DNA from: a bacterium
GTDB lineage: Bacteria > Desulfobacterota > Desulfocorpusculales > Desulfocorpusculum
Assembly (NCBI GenBank): GCA_037481695.1
Contig: JBBFLE010000016.1
Coordinates: 21,217-85,216, forward strand
Direction of reading: 5' to 3'
DNA: 64,000 nucleotides
The position numbers were made by a program, and so were the translations under genes. Under the pieces are notes generated by a model. It did not search any database and was not told the origin of the DNA. It saw only the letters and a program-made list of their open reading frames with translations. Position 1 is the stretch's first letter. Each line of letters opens with the position of its first letter. This document shows, piece after piece, positions 40,634 to 48,004 of this stretch.

Positions 40634-40852
40634 CTATTTCTCTAGGAGAATTTTATATCCCTGGCCTGTATCTTCCTCCTTAGAGACCCTCCATCCTTCC
40701 ATGGAGGCAGCCCTTGCCACATTCTCTCGACTGGTCTCAGTGTCTACCAGGACCTCAATGGTACCCTGTCTCATTTCCTTGAGGCTCTGAATGACCATTA
40801 GCACAGGTTGTGGGCAAGACAAACCCCTGGCATCTACGGTCTTGTCAGCCAT
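40634..40852 (-). CDS. tusA: TusA/SirA-family sulfur carrier
   Basis: 72 aa from the ATG at 40852, preceded by AGGAGGTGATGAA. Contains the TusA core DARGLSCPQPVLMVIQSLKEM with the persulfide-carrying cysteine (C12) in SCPQP. It lies 14 bp downstream of the yedE-type gene in the same transcript. TusA-YedE pairs move thiosulfate-derived sulfur or, in the selenium-type family, selenium. A second, broken relative lies at 21689-22002. Confidence 0.92.
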   Translation of the reverse strand: MADKTVDARGLSCPQPVLMVIQSLKEMRQGTIEVLVDTETSRENVARAASMEGWRVSKEEDTGQGYKILLEK

Positions 40853-40866
40853 TTCATCACCTCCTC

Positions 40867-41952
40867 TCAGACTCTTTTCAAGTTGGTAAAACCAATGAAA
40901 AGACACATGGCAAGAGCCAAAGCCACAGCCACAGCACCGTTAGGACCTATGCCCTGGGGACTGCTGGCCAGGCCAAAGTTATGAGCCATGGCTGCTCCCA
41001 CTATCATCCCCAGCACGAAGATCCCGGCATCATTGTCTCCCTCTCCTGCCATAAAAAGCTGTCTGCCCGGGCAACCCCCTGCCAGAGCAAAAGCCAGGCC
41101 TGCCACCAGCATGCCAGCGAAGTTCCAAAGGTGCTGGGAATGCGCCACAGGCTGCTTTTCAAAACCTGGATGGAACTGGCCCAGGACTAGATTTACAATC
41201 CATGCCACCACTAACAGGGCGATCATTCCCGAAAAAAGGTGCACTTGACGAAATAAAAGCAGATCTCGAATCCCGCCCATGGTGCAAAAACGGCTTCTTT
41301 GAGCCAGTATTCCGATCAAAAGCCCAGCACCAAGGGAAATCAAAAGTGGAGCTTTGGCAGCCCCAGGTCCTTGAAGGCTGTAAAAGAGGATTCCACTCGA
41401 GGGCTGGCCCTCAACTGGCGGATATATCAGCCTGAGAGCCAAAAGCCCTGCCATCACGATGGGAATCATGAGGCCCACAGAGGTGCTCTGCCCGTGGCTT
41501 CGACCGAGGGAATAGCCCCCCTTGAAAAAAAGAGTCCCTATCCATATGCCGGTACCCAGTCCCACCAAGCCCAAGATGGCATTACCATCTCCGCCTGCAA
41601 GCCTAAGAAGAGCCCTCCAGGGACAACCCAGAAAAACAAGAGCGCCCACCATGGCGCAAACACCTAGAAGAAACCTGGCCACCGGGGCCGAGCCCCCCCT
41701 GGGCTTGAATTCTTTAAAGACTAGGGCAGAGAGGAAAGCTCCCAAGACAAAGCCCATTATCTCGGGTCTCAAATACTGGACTACCGCGGCCCTGTGAAGA
41801 CCTATGGCGCCTGCTATGTCCCTTTCCATGCAGGCCACACAGATGCCCATGTTGGGAGGATTCCCCATCTTCTGAAGCAAGGGAGCCATCAGGCCTATGG
41901 CAGCCCCTACCGCCACAATCCCCCAACGCGTAGAGAATATATTGCCCCTCAT
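40867..41952 (-). CDS. yedE: YeeE/YedE-family membrane protein, selenium-metabolism (YedE/FdhT) type
   Basis: 361 aa from the ATG at 41952 (AAAGGAGG upstream). About nine membrane helices and two cysteine motifs typical of the family: LGCPWRALLRLAGGDGNAILG and GGCPGRQLFMAGEGDNDAGIFVLGMIVGAAMAHNFG, with QRSRFCTMGGIRDL between. This is close to the selenium YedE/FdhT branch rather than the thiosulfate importer YeeE. It would pass a sulfur or selenium species across the membrane to TusA, encoded next. A tRNASec-like tRNA lies just upstream. Confidence 0.88.
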   Translation of the reverse strand: MRGNIFSTRWGIVAVGAAIGLMAPLLQKMGNPPNMGICVACMERDIAGAIGLHRAAVVQYLRPEIMGFVLGAFLSALVFKEFKPRGGSAPVARFLLGVCAMVGALVFLGCPWRALLRLAGGDGNAILGLVGLGTGIWIGTLFFKGGYSLGRSHGQSTSVGLMIPIVMAGLLALRLIYPPVEGQPSSGILFYSLQGPGAAKAPLLISLGAGLLIGILAQRSRFCTMGGIRDLLLFRQVHLFSGMIALLVVAWIVNLVLGQFHPGFEKQPVAHSQHLWNFAGMLVAGLAFALAGGCPGRQLFMAGEGDNDAGIFVLGMIVGAAMAHNFGLASSPQGIGPNGAVAVALALAMCLFIGFTNLKRV

Positions 41953-42051
41953 CTCTGTGCCTCCTTTCCCCAAACACCAATCGGCATACAATTTTAGATG
42001 GGCTATCCCATGCTCTTAGGGGTTCCAAAATGGCCGAAACATTCCTGGGCT

Positions 42052-42076
42052 AAAAAAAATCGGGACTTGCGAGTCC
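42052..42076 (-). terminator. rho-independent terminator of the tRNA gene
   Basis: On the - strand, GGACT-CGCA-AGTCC (5-bp stem) followed by CGA and eight T. It lies 55-79 bp past the tRNA 3' end and before yedE, and separates the two transcripts. Confidence 0.7.
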
Positions 42077-42130
42077 AACTCAAGGCTCAGCTATATGGGT
42101 TATGACCAAGCAAACCGTCTAAATATCCCT

Positions 42131-42226
42131 AAGGCCGGCCTGCGAGTCGAACGCAGCAGGATGGTTGTTAGCCATCCCCATACGGGTTTGCAGCCCGCGG
42201 GGAGCCCCGGCTCCCTTCACCGGCCT
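42131..42226 (-). tRNA. tRNASec-shaped tRNA with GCA (Cys) anticodon
   Basis: Folded by hand on the - strand. Acceptor 8 bp: AGGCCGGT (42226-42219) with GCCGGCCT (42139-42132), last pair U-G. D stem 6 bp, GGGAGC/GCTCCC, with a 4-nt loop CGGG. Anticodon stem GCGGG/CCCGT with loop CTGCAAA, giving anticodon GCA. Variable arm: 6-bp stem GGATGG/CCATCC with a 7-nt loop. T arm CTGCG-TTCGACT-CGCAG. Discriminator T (42131); no encoded CCA. The 8+5 acceptor/T branch, 6/4 D arm, long variable arm and T loop are selenocysteine-tRNA traits (compare E. coli selC), but the anticodon and U73 are those of tRNACys. Best call: a minor cysteine tRNA mimicking tRNASec, or a tRNASec recoded to Cys codons. Confidence 0.85.
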
Positions 42227-42508
42227 CTGCTTCAAGAGAACCTTTCTCAGGCATGTCTGAGGATCCAAGGAAAAACGAGGCGTCCCAAGGTAAAGGATCC
42301 CAAATCCCATGTTTCCACGAGCAACGCATGGTGAGCCGAAATATCCAGACCGGGTTTCTCCCGCATCTCTTGGTATCTGGATCCCATGGCCATTGCCTCC
42401 ACTGCGGGTGAATGTCAAAAACCTCTTGGCAGGACTCCTTCGGGCACCACTTGGAGCCTGCGCTACTGGCAAAGCCCTTGGTTGTGGCGGACCGAGCCTC
42501 GAGACTGT
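42227..42508 (-). other. long leader between promoter and tRNA
   Basis: About 275 nt of predicted 5' leader on the tRNA transcript. No second tRNA, known small RNA or believable protein could be recognised. A 117-codon frame (42119-42472, -) crosses the tRNA itself and is rejected. Confidence 0.4.
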
Positions 42509-42537
42509 ATTCTAGCCGATTTAATCGTCTTATGCAA
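42509..42537 (-). promoter_or_regulatory. sigma-70-type promoter for the tRNA transcript
   Basis: On the - strand: -35 TTGCAT (42537-42532), a 17-bp spacer and -10 TAGAAT (42514-42509) in a locally AT-rich patch. The transcript would run through the tRNA to the terminator at 42052. Confidence 0.65.
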
Positions 42538-42716
42538 TTTACTAAATCGTTTTTTTAATTAAACTTACCATTGAACCTCAGCCCCTTAACAGCCAGCCTC
42601 AAGCCTCAGGGCCCAGTTCCCAGGTCTGGAGCCTTTCCCGAAAGAGCTTTCTCGGATATGATGAGCCATAGGGCGCCATAGAAGGGCGCCCAAACAAGTA
42701 TTGAGGATTGCACCGG

Positions 42717-44084
42717 GTGAAATCATCACTCATAAAAGAGTTCAGGAAGATCCTGGGACAGGATCGCTGTTTGCATTCCCCAGAGGACCTGTATGCCTAC
42801 TCGCATGACTGCTATGCCAGGGGAAAACCCGAGCTCGTACTTTTACCCAGGACCACCCAGGAGGTCTCATCCATCTTGCGCCTGGCCCACAGGGAAGCAA
42901 TTCCCGTTACTCCCCGTGGAGCAGGCTCTAGCCTGTGTGGAGCCACAACCCCCATAAAGGGGGGCATAGTGCTGGCCACCAATCAGATGAACAGAATCCT
43001 GGAGGTAAGCCAGGAGGACCGTTTGGCTGTTCTGGAACCAGGTGTTGTGACCCTTAGGCTTCACCAAGCCGTGGAGGCCGTGGGACTCTTCTACCCCCCT
43101 GATCCAGCCTCTTATGCCATGTCCCTGATGGGGGGAAACGTGGCCACCAATGCAGGAGGACCCCGTTGTCTCAAGTATGGGGTAACCAGGGATTACTTGC
43201 TGGGTTTGGAAGTGGTCTTGGCAGACGGGGAGGTGCTTCATACTGGAAGCCGCGCTGTCAAAGACGTTACCGGATATGACCTTACAAGGCTCTTCTGCGG
43301 CTCTGAAGGCACCCTCGGTGTCATCACCCGTATAACCGTAAGGCTCATACCCAAGCCTGAAACAAAACGAACCATCCTGGCCAGCCTGGGCACCGTAGAG
43401 GAAGCCAGCCGTATGGTGTCTCGTATCATAGGGGCCGGGATCCTGCCCACCACCCTCGAATTCATGGATCAAGCCTATATCAGGACCGTGGAGGAGCTGA
43501 TGCATCTGGGACTTCCCCTGGATGCCGGGGCCATGCTCCTCATCGAGGTGGACGGCTTTGAAGAGGCAGTGGAGCGCCAGGCCCGGATAGTGGAGCAGTT
43601 CTGTAGGGAGCATGGAGCCCTGGATGTGGCCGTGGCCAAAAACTCACAGGAAAGCGAGGAGCTTTGGCGGGGCAGGCGCATGGGCACGGTGGCCCTCATG
43701 AGAGCGGCCAAGCTTATGATATCCCACGACGCCACTGTGCCTGCAAGCAGCATTCCCAGTTTGGTGGCTCACACTCATGAAGTGGCCAGACAGGCGGATC
43801 TCAAGGTGGTCATAATAGGGCATGCCGGAGATGGAAACATGCACCCTATTTTCCTCCTGGACCCTTCCCGCCCCCAAGAGATGGAACGTTTTCAGGAGGC
43901 ATCCAGAGAGCTTTTCCGCTTCACTGTGGAGCACGGCGGCACACTGTCTGGAGAACATGGAATTGGCCTGGAGAAGAACCCCTACCTCCATCTCCAGGTG
44001 AACCCAATAGGAATGCGCACCATGAAGGCCATAAAAAAAGCCCTGGATCCCAAAGGCATACTCAATCCAGGGAAATTTGTTTGA
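42717..44084 (+). CDS. glcD: FAD-linked oxidase, glycolate oxidase GlcD type
   Basis: 455 aa from the GTG at 42717, which has GAGGA 9 nt upstream; a TTG at 42708 has no room for a ribosome-binding site. FAD-binding type 4 domain (LPRTTQEVSSILRLAHREAIPVTPRGAGSSLCGATTP and GGNVATNAGGPRCLKYGVTRDYLLGLEVVLADG) and the C-terminal oxidase domain ending ALDPKGILNPGKFV; the VIIGHAGDGNMHP stretch is typical. Oxidises a 2-hydroxy acid (glycolate or D-lactate) and passes electrons to the Fe-S partner encoded next. Confidence 0.94.
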   Translation: MKSSLIKEFRKILGQDRCLHSPEDLYAYSHDCYARGKPELVLLPRTTQEVSSILRLAHREAIPVTPRGAGSSLCGATTPIKGGIVLATNQMNRILEVSQEDRLAVLEPGVVTLRLHQAVEAVGLFYPPDPASYAMSLMGGNVATNAGGPRCLKYGVTRDYLLGLEVVLADGEVLHTGSRAVKDVTGYDLTRLFCGSEGTLGVITRITVRLIPKPETKRTILASLGTVEEASRMVSRIIGAGILPTTLEFMDQAYIRTVEELMHLGLPLDAGAMLLIEVDGFEEAVERQARIVEQFCREHGALDVAVAKNSQESEELWRGRRMGTVALMRAAKLMISHDATVPASSIPSLVAHTHEVARQADLKVVIIGHAGDGNMHPIFLLDPSRPQEMERFQEASRELFRFTVEHGGTLSGEHGIGLEKNPYLHLQVNPIGMRTMKAIKKALDPKGILNPGKFV

Positions 44085-44184
44085 GCATGGCCCCCAAGAA
44101 ATACAGGCCCGGAGATTCTTTGGGTAAGCGCTTTGTTGATGTGCCTCCCCAAATCCTCTCATGGGTTTTCCACAGGAGTACAAG

Positions 44185-45465
44185 ATGCTGCCCCATGATC
44201 AGGTCATGAAAGAAGCTCTTAAGTGCTCAGGATGCGGTTTTTGTTTAAGCGCGTGTCCTGTGTACAGGATCTTGGGCATCGAGACCCTTGCCTCCAGGGG
44301 TCGGATGGATACTGTTCGAGGCATGCTCTTGGGAGAGCTCAAGCTCTCCCCACGCATGGAGGAGATTCTTTCCACCTGTCTCATGTGCCAGGCTTGCGAG
44401 GCCTCATGTCCCCCTGGGGCGGCTGTTCATAAGGTAATCCTGGAGGGGCGTCACAGGGCGGTCCAGGAGAAAGGCCTGCCTTGGCCCAAGAGACTGGCTT
44501 TCAGAAGATTGCTGAAGAATAGAGAGGCATTGGCCAGGGCCCTGAGTCTCGTCAGAAAGATTCAGAGACCTTCTCCCAAGGCAGGAAATCCTGGTTTGAG
44601 GCATCTTCCAACTCTTTTTTCAGGCCTTTCAGGAGGAAGGGCTCTTCCCCCCATTGCCAAGAAACCTCTGAGGGAGCGCTTTCCAGAGGTGGTGTCTCCG
44701 CCACCGGGGGTGGCCGTGAGAGGCCGTGTGGGATTCTTTTGCGGCTGTTACATGGATTTTGTGGAGACCACCGTGGGAGATGCGGCTCTGAGGGTTCTAT
44801 CCAGGGAGGGATTTGAGGTCTTTTTTCCCAGGGAGCAGATCTGTTGTGGAGCCCCTGCATTTTACAGCGGAGACCTGGAGGGTACCTTGGAGATAGCCCT
44901 TTTGAATGGGAAGGCCTTCTCAAGAATGGATCTGGATGCAGTGCTGGTGACATGTGCCACCTGCGGCTCAGGGCTAAAAGAGGGCTACCACATAGCAGCA
45001 CAACATCTGCAAGGAAAAGACAGGGCCGTGGTACAAGCACTCAGCCTGAAAGCTCAAGATCTTAGCAAATTTCTTATTGCTCAAGGCCTCAGCGAGAGGC
45101 TTTCCCTCCCGCAGCCTCTGACTGTCACCTATCATGATCCCTGCCATCACGTGCGGGGGCAAAACATATCCCGTCAACCCAGAGATCTTCTCCTCTGTGT
45201 GGAAAACATCACCCTCAAGGAAATGGCCGAACCGGCCCGATGCTGTGGAGGAGGAGGTTCTTTTAGTTTGAGCAACCCGGAGATCTCCGTGGAAATAGGA
45301 AGATGGAAGATCCAAGACATCCTTTCCACAGGAGCGCAGGCAGTTGTAACGAGTTGCCCCGGCTGCATCCTGCAGATTCAGGAGGTAGCCCAAAGAGAGG
45401 GAGCCGAATTCCAGGTTCTCCATTTGGTGGAGTTGCTGGATTTGGCTGCTGAAAAAAAGAGCTAA
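44185..45465 (+). CDS. glcF: glycolate oxidase iron-sulfur subunit (GlcF type)
   Basis: 426 aa from the ATG at 44185 (AGGAG 6 nt upstream); the ATG at 44161 lacks a site. Two 4Fe-4S motifs near the N-terminus (CSGCGFCLSACPVY and CLMCQACEASCPPG) and two cysteine-rich CCG domains (GCYMDFVETTVG ... CCGAPAFYSGD; HDPCHHVRGQ ... CCGGGGSFSL). It takes electrons from GlcD to the quinone pool or another acceptor. No GlcE is present, as in many anaerobes. Confidence 0.94.
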   Translation: MLPHDQVMKEALKCSGCGFCLSACPVYRILGIETLASRGRMDTVRGMLLGELKLSPRMEEILSTCLMCQACEASCPPGAAVHKVILEGRHRAVQEKGLPWPKRLAFRRLLKNREALARALSLVRKIQRPSPKAGNPGLRHLPTLFSGLSGGRALPPIAKKPLRERFPEVVSPPPGVAVRGRVGFFCGCYMDFVETTVGDAALRVLSREGFEVFFPREQICCGAPAFYSGDLEGTLEIALLNGKAFSRMDLDAVLVTCATCGSGLKEGYHIAAQHLQGKDRAVVQALSLKAQDLSKFLIAQGLSERLSLPQPLTVTYHDPCHHVRGQNISRQPRDLLLCVENITLKEMAEPARCCGGGGSFSLSNPEISVEIGRWKIQDILSTGAQAVVTSCPGCILQIQEVAQREGAEFQVLHLVELLDLAAEKKS

Positions 45466-45548
45466 TAGCTCCCTCCCAGAAGGAAAACATCTTCCGGGCT
45501 GCCACCGGAGGTCGAGGCCCAATTCAGACTTTGCATCAAAGGGCTCCG

Positions 45549-45565
45549 GGGGGCCTGGGGCCCCC
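45549..45565. terminator. candidate bidirectional hairpin after glcF
   Basis: GGGGGCC-TGG-GGCCCCC, a 7-bp all-GC stem between the converging glcF and zinc-ribbon genes. No T-run on either side, so termination is inferred from place. Confidence 0.4.
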
Positions 45566-45609
45566 TGGCTAGCCCATCTTGGCGAAAAATCCGGGGTGGA
45601 ACTCTTGGT

Positions 45610-45843
45610 TCAACCTCCCACGGGCTTGGGCTTGCACAGATCTTCCTCCTTGACTGCCACACGCCCGCAGTTGTCGCAGAAATATTTGATCTCTTGAAGC
45701 TTGGGCTTGCAGATATGTTTCTTCTTTGAGGACTGCGCCCCGCAATACTCGCATGTGTAAACCTTTGAGGCTTCTGTGGGGTCGCAAAGGTGTCCGGCCT
45801 CAGGGGAGACTGCTCCACATGTCTTACAAGTATACATGGCCAT
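45610..45843 (-). CDS. small three-repeat zinc-ribbon protein
   Basis: 77 aa built of three tandem units of about 25 residues, each Y-x-C-x2-C-G ... [H/D]-x-C-[D/K]-P: YTCKTCGAVSPEAGHLCDP, YTCEYCGAQSSKKKHICKP, YFCDNCGRVAVKEEDLCKP. Nine cysteines and two histidines can bind zinc, probably one per unit. AAAGGAGG precedes the ATG. It is encoded alone, divergent from the aldolase gene. The function is unknown; such proteins may bind RNA, DNA or partner proteins. Confidence 0.8.
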   Translation of the reverse strand: MAMYTCKTCGAVSPEAGHLCDPTEASKVYTCEYCGAQSSKKKHICKPKLQEIKYFCDNCGRVAVKEEDLCKPKPVGG

Positions 45844-45876
45844 CTTTGTCCTCCTTTGAGTTTCTGCCTAGTTTCT

Positions 45877-45895
45877 CTCATGCTTTGTGCATGAG
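45877..45895. promoter_or_regulatory. inverted repeat upstream of the zinc-ribbon gene
   Basis: CTCATGC-TTTGT-GCATGAG, exact 7-bp arms, 34 bp before the zinc-ribbon start in the divergent region. Possible operator or leader hairpin; no factor is suggested. Confidence 0.4.
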
Positions 45896-45951
45896 TTATT
45901 GATTGCAGTCTAACCGTGATGCGCGGTTGCATCAATGCCCCCATAGACCCG

Positions 45952-45981
45952 TTGACAACTTTCTTCAGTATCTGATATCTA
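45952..45981 (+). promoter_or_regulatory. candidate promoter for the aldolase-MFS genes
   Basis: TTGACA at 45952, 18-bp spacer, TATCTA at 45976-45981, about 120 bp before the aldolase start. Confidence 0.5.
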
Positions 45982-46103
45982 TCGGACACTCCTTGGGTTC
46001 CTGGGGATTGAATCCAAAGAGCTATGGAAGTAAGAACATTTTTTTGAAGCTATGTCCAGGGCAACCCAGGGCCACTGATGGCCTTGTTTCTTGGAGGGCA
46101 TGA

Positions 46104-46682
46104 TTGCCTTTGCCCGTGAAAGTCCTTCCGCCGGGTATCTTGAGATCCTTCCAGCAGGTGGGAAGGGATCTTTTTATACAAGGGCTCAATTCTTCCCACA
46201 GTGGAAACATGAGCCTGAGGGAAAAGGATATGCTTTGGATCACTCAAAGGGGAGCTCCTTTGGCCAGGCTAACAGCCAGGCAGCTGGTGCCTGTGTTTTT
46301 GGAAGATCCCACCTACCGTCCTGTGACAGCCTCAAGCGAGCTCCCAGTCCACCTGGAGATACACCTTCGTAAGGGTCCAGGTGCAGTTGTTCATGCCCAC
46401 CCACCGGCTGCAGTGGCCCTTTCCTTGAACCAAGAGACCATCCAGCCTGTGGACTTGGAAGGACGTCACCACCTTCCTTGCGTTGATGTTCTTGCCTCTT
46501 GCGAGCCCTATGACCCGGCGCAAATGGCTGGAGCCATTGGCAGGGCTCTGGAGAGTTCCCGCATAGTGGTGGTCCGGGCCCACGGCACCTTTGCATGGGG
46601 TAAAGACCTTTGGGAAGCCATGCATTGGAGTTCGGCTCTCGAGCACTCCTCAAGAATTCTTTTGTTGGCCAGGTTAAAATAG
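46104..46682 (+). CDS. class II aldolase/adducin family protein
   Basis: 192 aa from a TTG start with GGAGGG 5 nt upstream. FucA-like fold: GLNSSHSGNMSLREKDMLWITQRGAPLARL (phosphate and substrate loops), a catalytic E in SSELPVHLEIHL, the zinc-binding HAHPP (HxH) and the later histidine in VVVRAHGTFAWG. Such enzymes cleave or epimerise sugar phosphates (fuculose-, rhamnulose-, ribulose-phosphate) or handle related acids. The MFS carrier gene follows at 24 bp, so a transport-plus-cleavage unit is plausible. Confidence 0.88.
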   Translation: MPLPVKVLPPGILRSFQQVGRDLFIQGLNSSHSGNMSLREKDMLWITQRGAPLARLTARQLVPVFLEDPTYRPVTASSELPVHLEIHLRKGPGAVVHAHPPAAVALSLNQETIQPVDLEGRHHLPCVDVLASCEPYDPAQMAGAIGRALESSRIVVVRAHGTFAWGKDLWEAMHWSSALEHSSRILLLARLK

Positions 46683-46705
46683 GTCTTAAGCGCAGGAGGC
46701 AGGTT

Positions 46706-48004
46706 GTGGCCGGGCCGCCCCCTTCCCAGCAATTTCCTCTGGACCCACACCGGTGGTTTGTCTTTGGCACCATAGCAGCGGTCTATTTTTTTGTTTATTT
46801 CCACAGGGTGGCCCCAGCGGTCATCGTGCCCGACCTGATCAGGGAATTCAATGCAGATGCCACGGCCCTCGGAATAATGGCCTCCATGTATTTTTATCTG
46901 TATGCACTGGAGCAACCTCTTGTGGGATATCTCTCGGATCTCATGGGTCCCAGGAGGGTGGTGGGCATATGGTCCTTGGCAGCAGCAATAGGATGCCTGC
47001 TTTTCGCCCTGGCTCCCACCTTGGGATGGGCCGCTGTGGGAAGAGGGCTCTTGGGGCTTGGGGTTGGTGGAATCTTCATCCCCGGGATGAAGGCCTTTTC
47101 TCAGTGGTTCCCCAAGAGGGAATTCTCAGGTCTGGTGGGGATATTTCTGGCCGTGGGGAATCTGGGTGCTCTTTGTGCCACAAGCCCTCTGGCCTGGATG
47201 GCCCAGAGCATGGGATGGAGAACCACGTTCCTGGGGCTAGGCGGCCTCAGCCTGGCCTTGGCTTTCCTGATCCTCGTCAAGCTAAAAGACGCACCCATTG
47301 ATTCTTCCACTTTGGTCCATGAAAAGAGAGCCCCGAGCCCTGGTCTTAGCCTGGTGAGGGAAGTGGTTTTCTCATTACGCTTCTGGCTTCTATTTGCCAT
47401 TTTCTTCGGGGTTTTTGGTTCTTATGGAACCCTACAGAGTCTATGGGCCACTCCCTACTTGATGAGCAGCCTTGGTGTGGAAAGGCTTCAGGCCAGCTTC
47501 GTCAACATGCTGCTACCTTTGGGATTGATCCTGGGGGCTCCCATATTGGGCAAATGGGTTGACAGGCTGGGCAGCACCCGCAGGGAACTGCTTCTTGTCC
47601 TGGCTTGGGTGCAGACCCTTCTTTGGGTTGTTCTGGCCACGGGATCCATCTCGCAGCTCCTTGGCGCCTCTGTGGTTCTATTCCTGTTTGGATTTACTGC
47701 TGGGGGTCTGGCCACCTCTTTTTGGGGGGTCGTCAGACACAGTACTGCGGGCAGGATCATGGGAGTGACCACTGGGCTTTTGAACATAGCCCCTTTTCTG
47801 GGTTCGGGAATTCTGCAGGTGGCAACCGGAGCTATCTTAGACCAGGTGGGAAAGACCGGCGAAATGTACTGTAGCGCTGCCTATGAAAGGGCCTTTTTGC
47901 TTTGTCTTTGGGCAGCTCTTCTCCCAAGCCTGGCCGCAGTGGTCTTCAGAAAGAAAATCCACTCAGGGGATCAATCTCCCTCTTCGGGAGAATATTCCCG
48001 GTAA
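46706..48004 (+). CDS. MFS transporter
   Basis: 432 aa from the GTG at 46706, with AGGAGG 6 nt upstream; the ORF start at 46610 would overlap the aldolase by 73 bp. Twelve hydrophobic helices and the MFS loop GYLSDLMGPRRVV between helices 2 and 3. The N-terminal FVYFHRVAPAVIVPDLIREFNADATALGIMASMYFYLYALEQPLVG resembles organic-acid and hexuronate-type carriers. The last 34 bp overlap the convergent protease gene, so no terminator can lie between them. Confidence 0.9.
   Translation: MAGPPPSQQFPLDPHRWFVFGTIAAVYFFVYFHRVAPAVIVPDLIREFNADATALGIMASMYFYLYALEQPLVGYLSDLMGPRRVVGIWSLAAAIGCLLFALAPTLGWAAVGRGLLGLGVGGIFIPGMKAFSQWFPKREFSGLVGIFLAVGNLGALCATSPLAWMAQSMGWRTTFLGLGGLSLALAFLILVKLKDAPIDSSTLVHEKRAPSPGLSLVREVVFSLRFWLLFAIFFGVFGSYGTLQSLWATPYLMSSLGVERLQASFVNMLLPLGLILGAPILGKWVDRLGSTRRELLLVLAWVQTLLWVVLATGSISQLLGASVVLFLFGFTAGGLATSFWGVVRHSTAGRIMGVTTGLLNIAPFLGSGILQVATGAILDQVGKTGEMYCSAAYERAFLLCLWAALLPSLAAVVFRKKIHSGDQSPSSGEYSR

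Noticed and set aside
42119..42472. 117-codon reading frame on the - strand
   Set aside because: It runs through the tRNA gene and has no ribosome-binding site or family resemblance.
46610..46705. 32-residue N-terminal extension of the MFS protein
   Set aside because: It overlaps the aldolase gene; a GTG with an AGGAGG site at the right distance lies at 46706.
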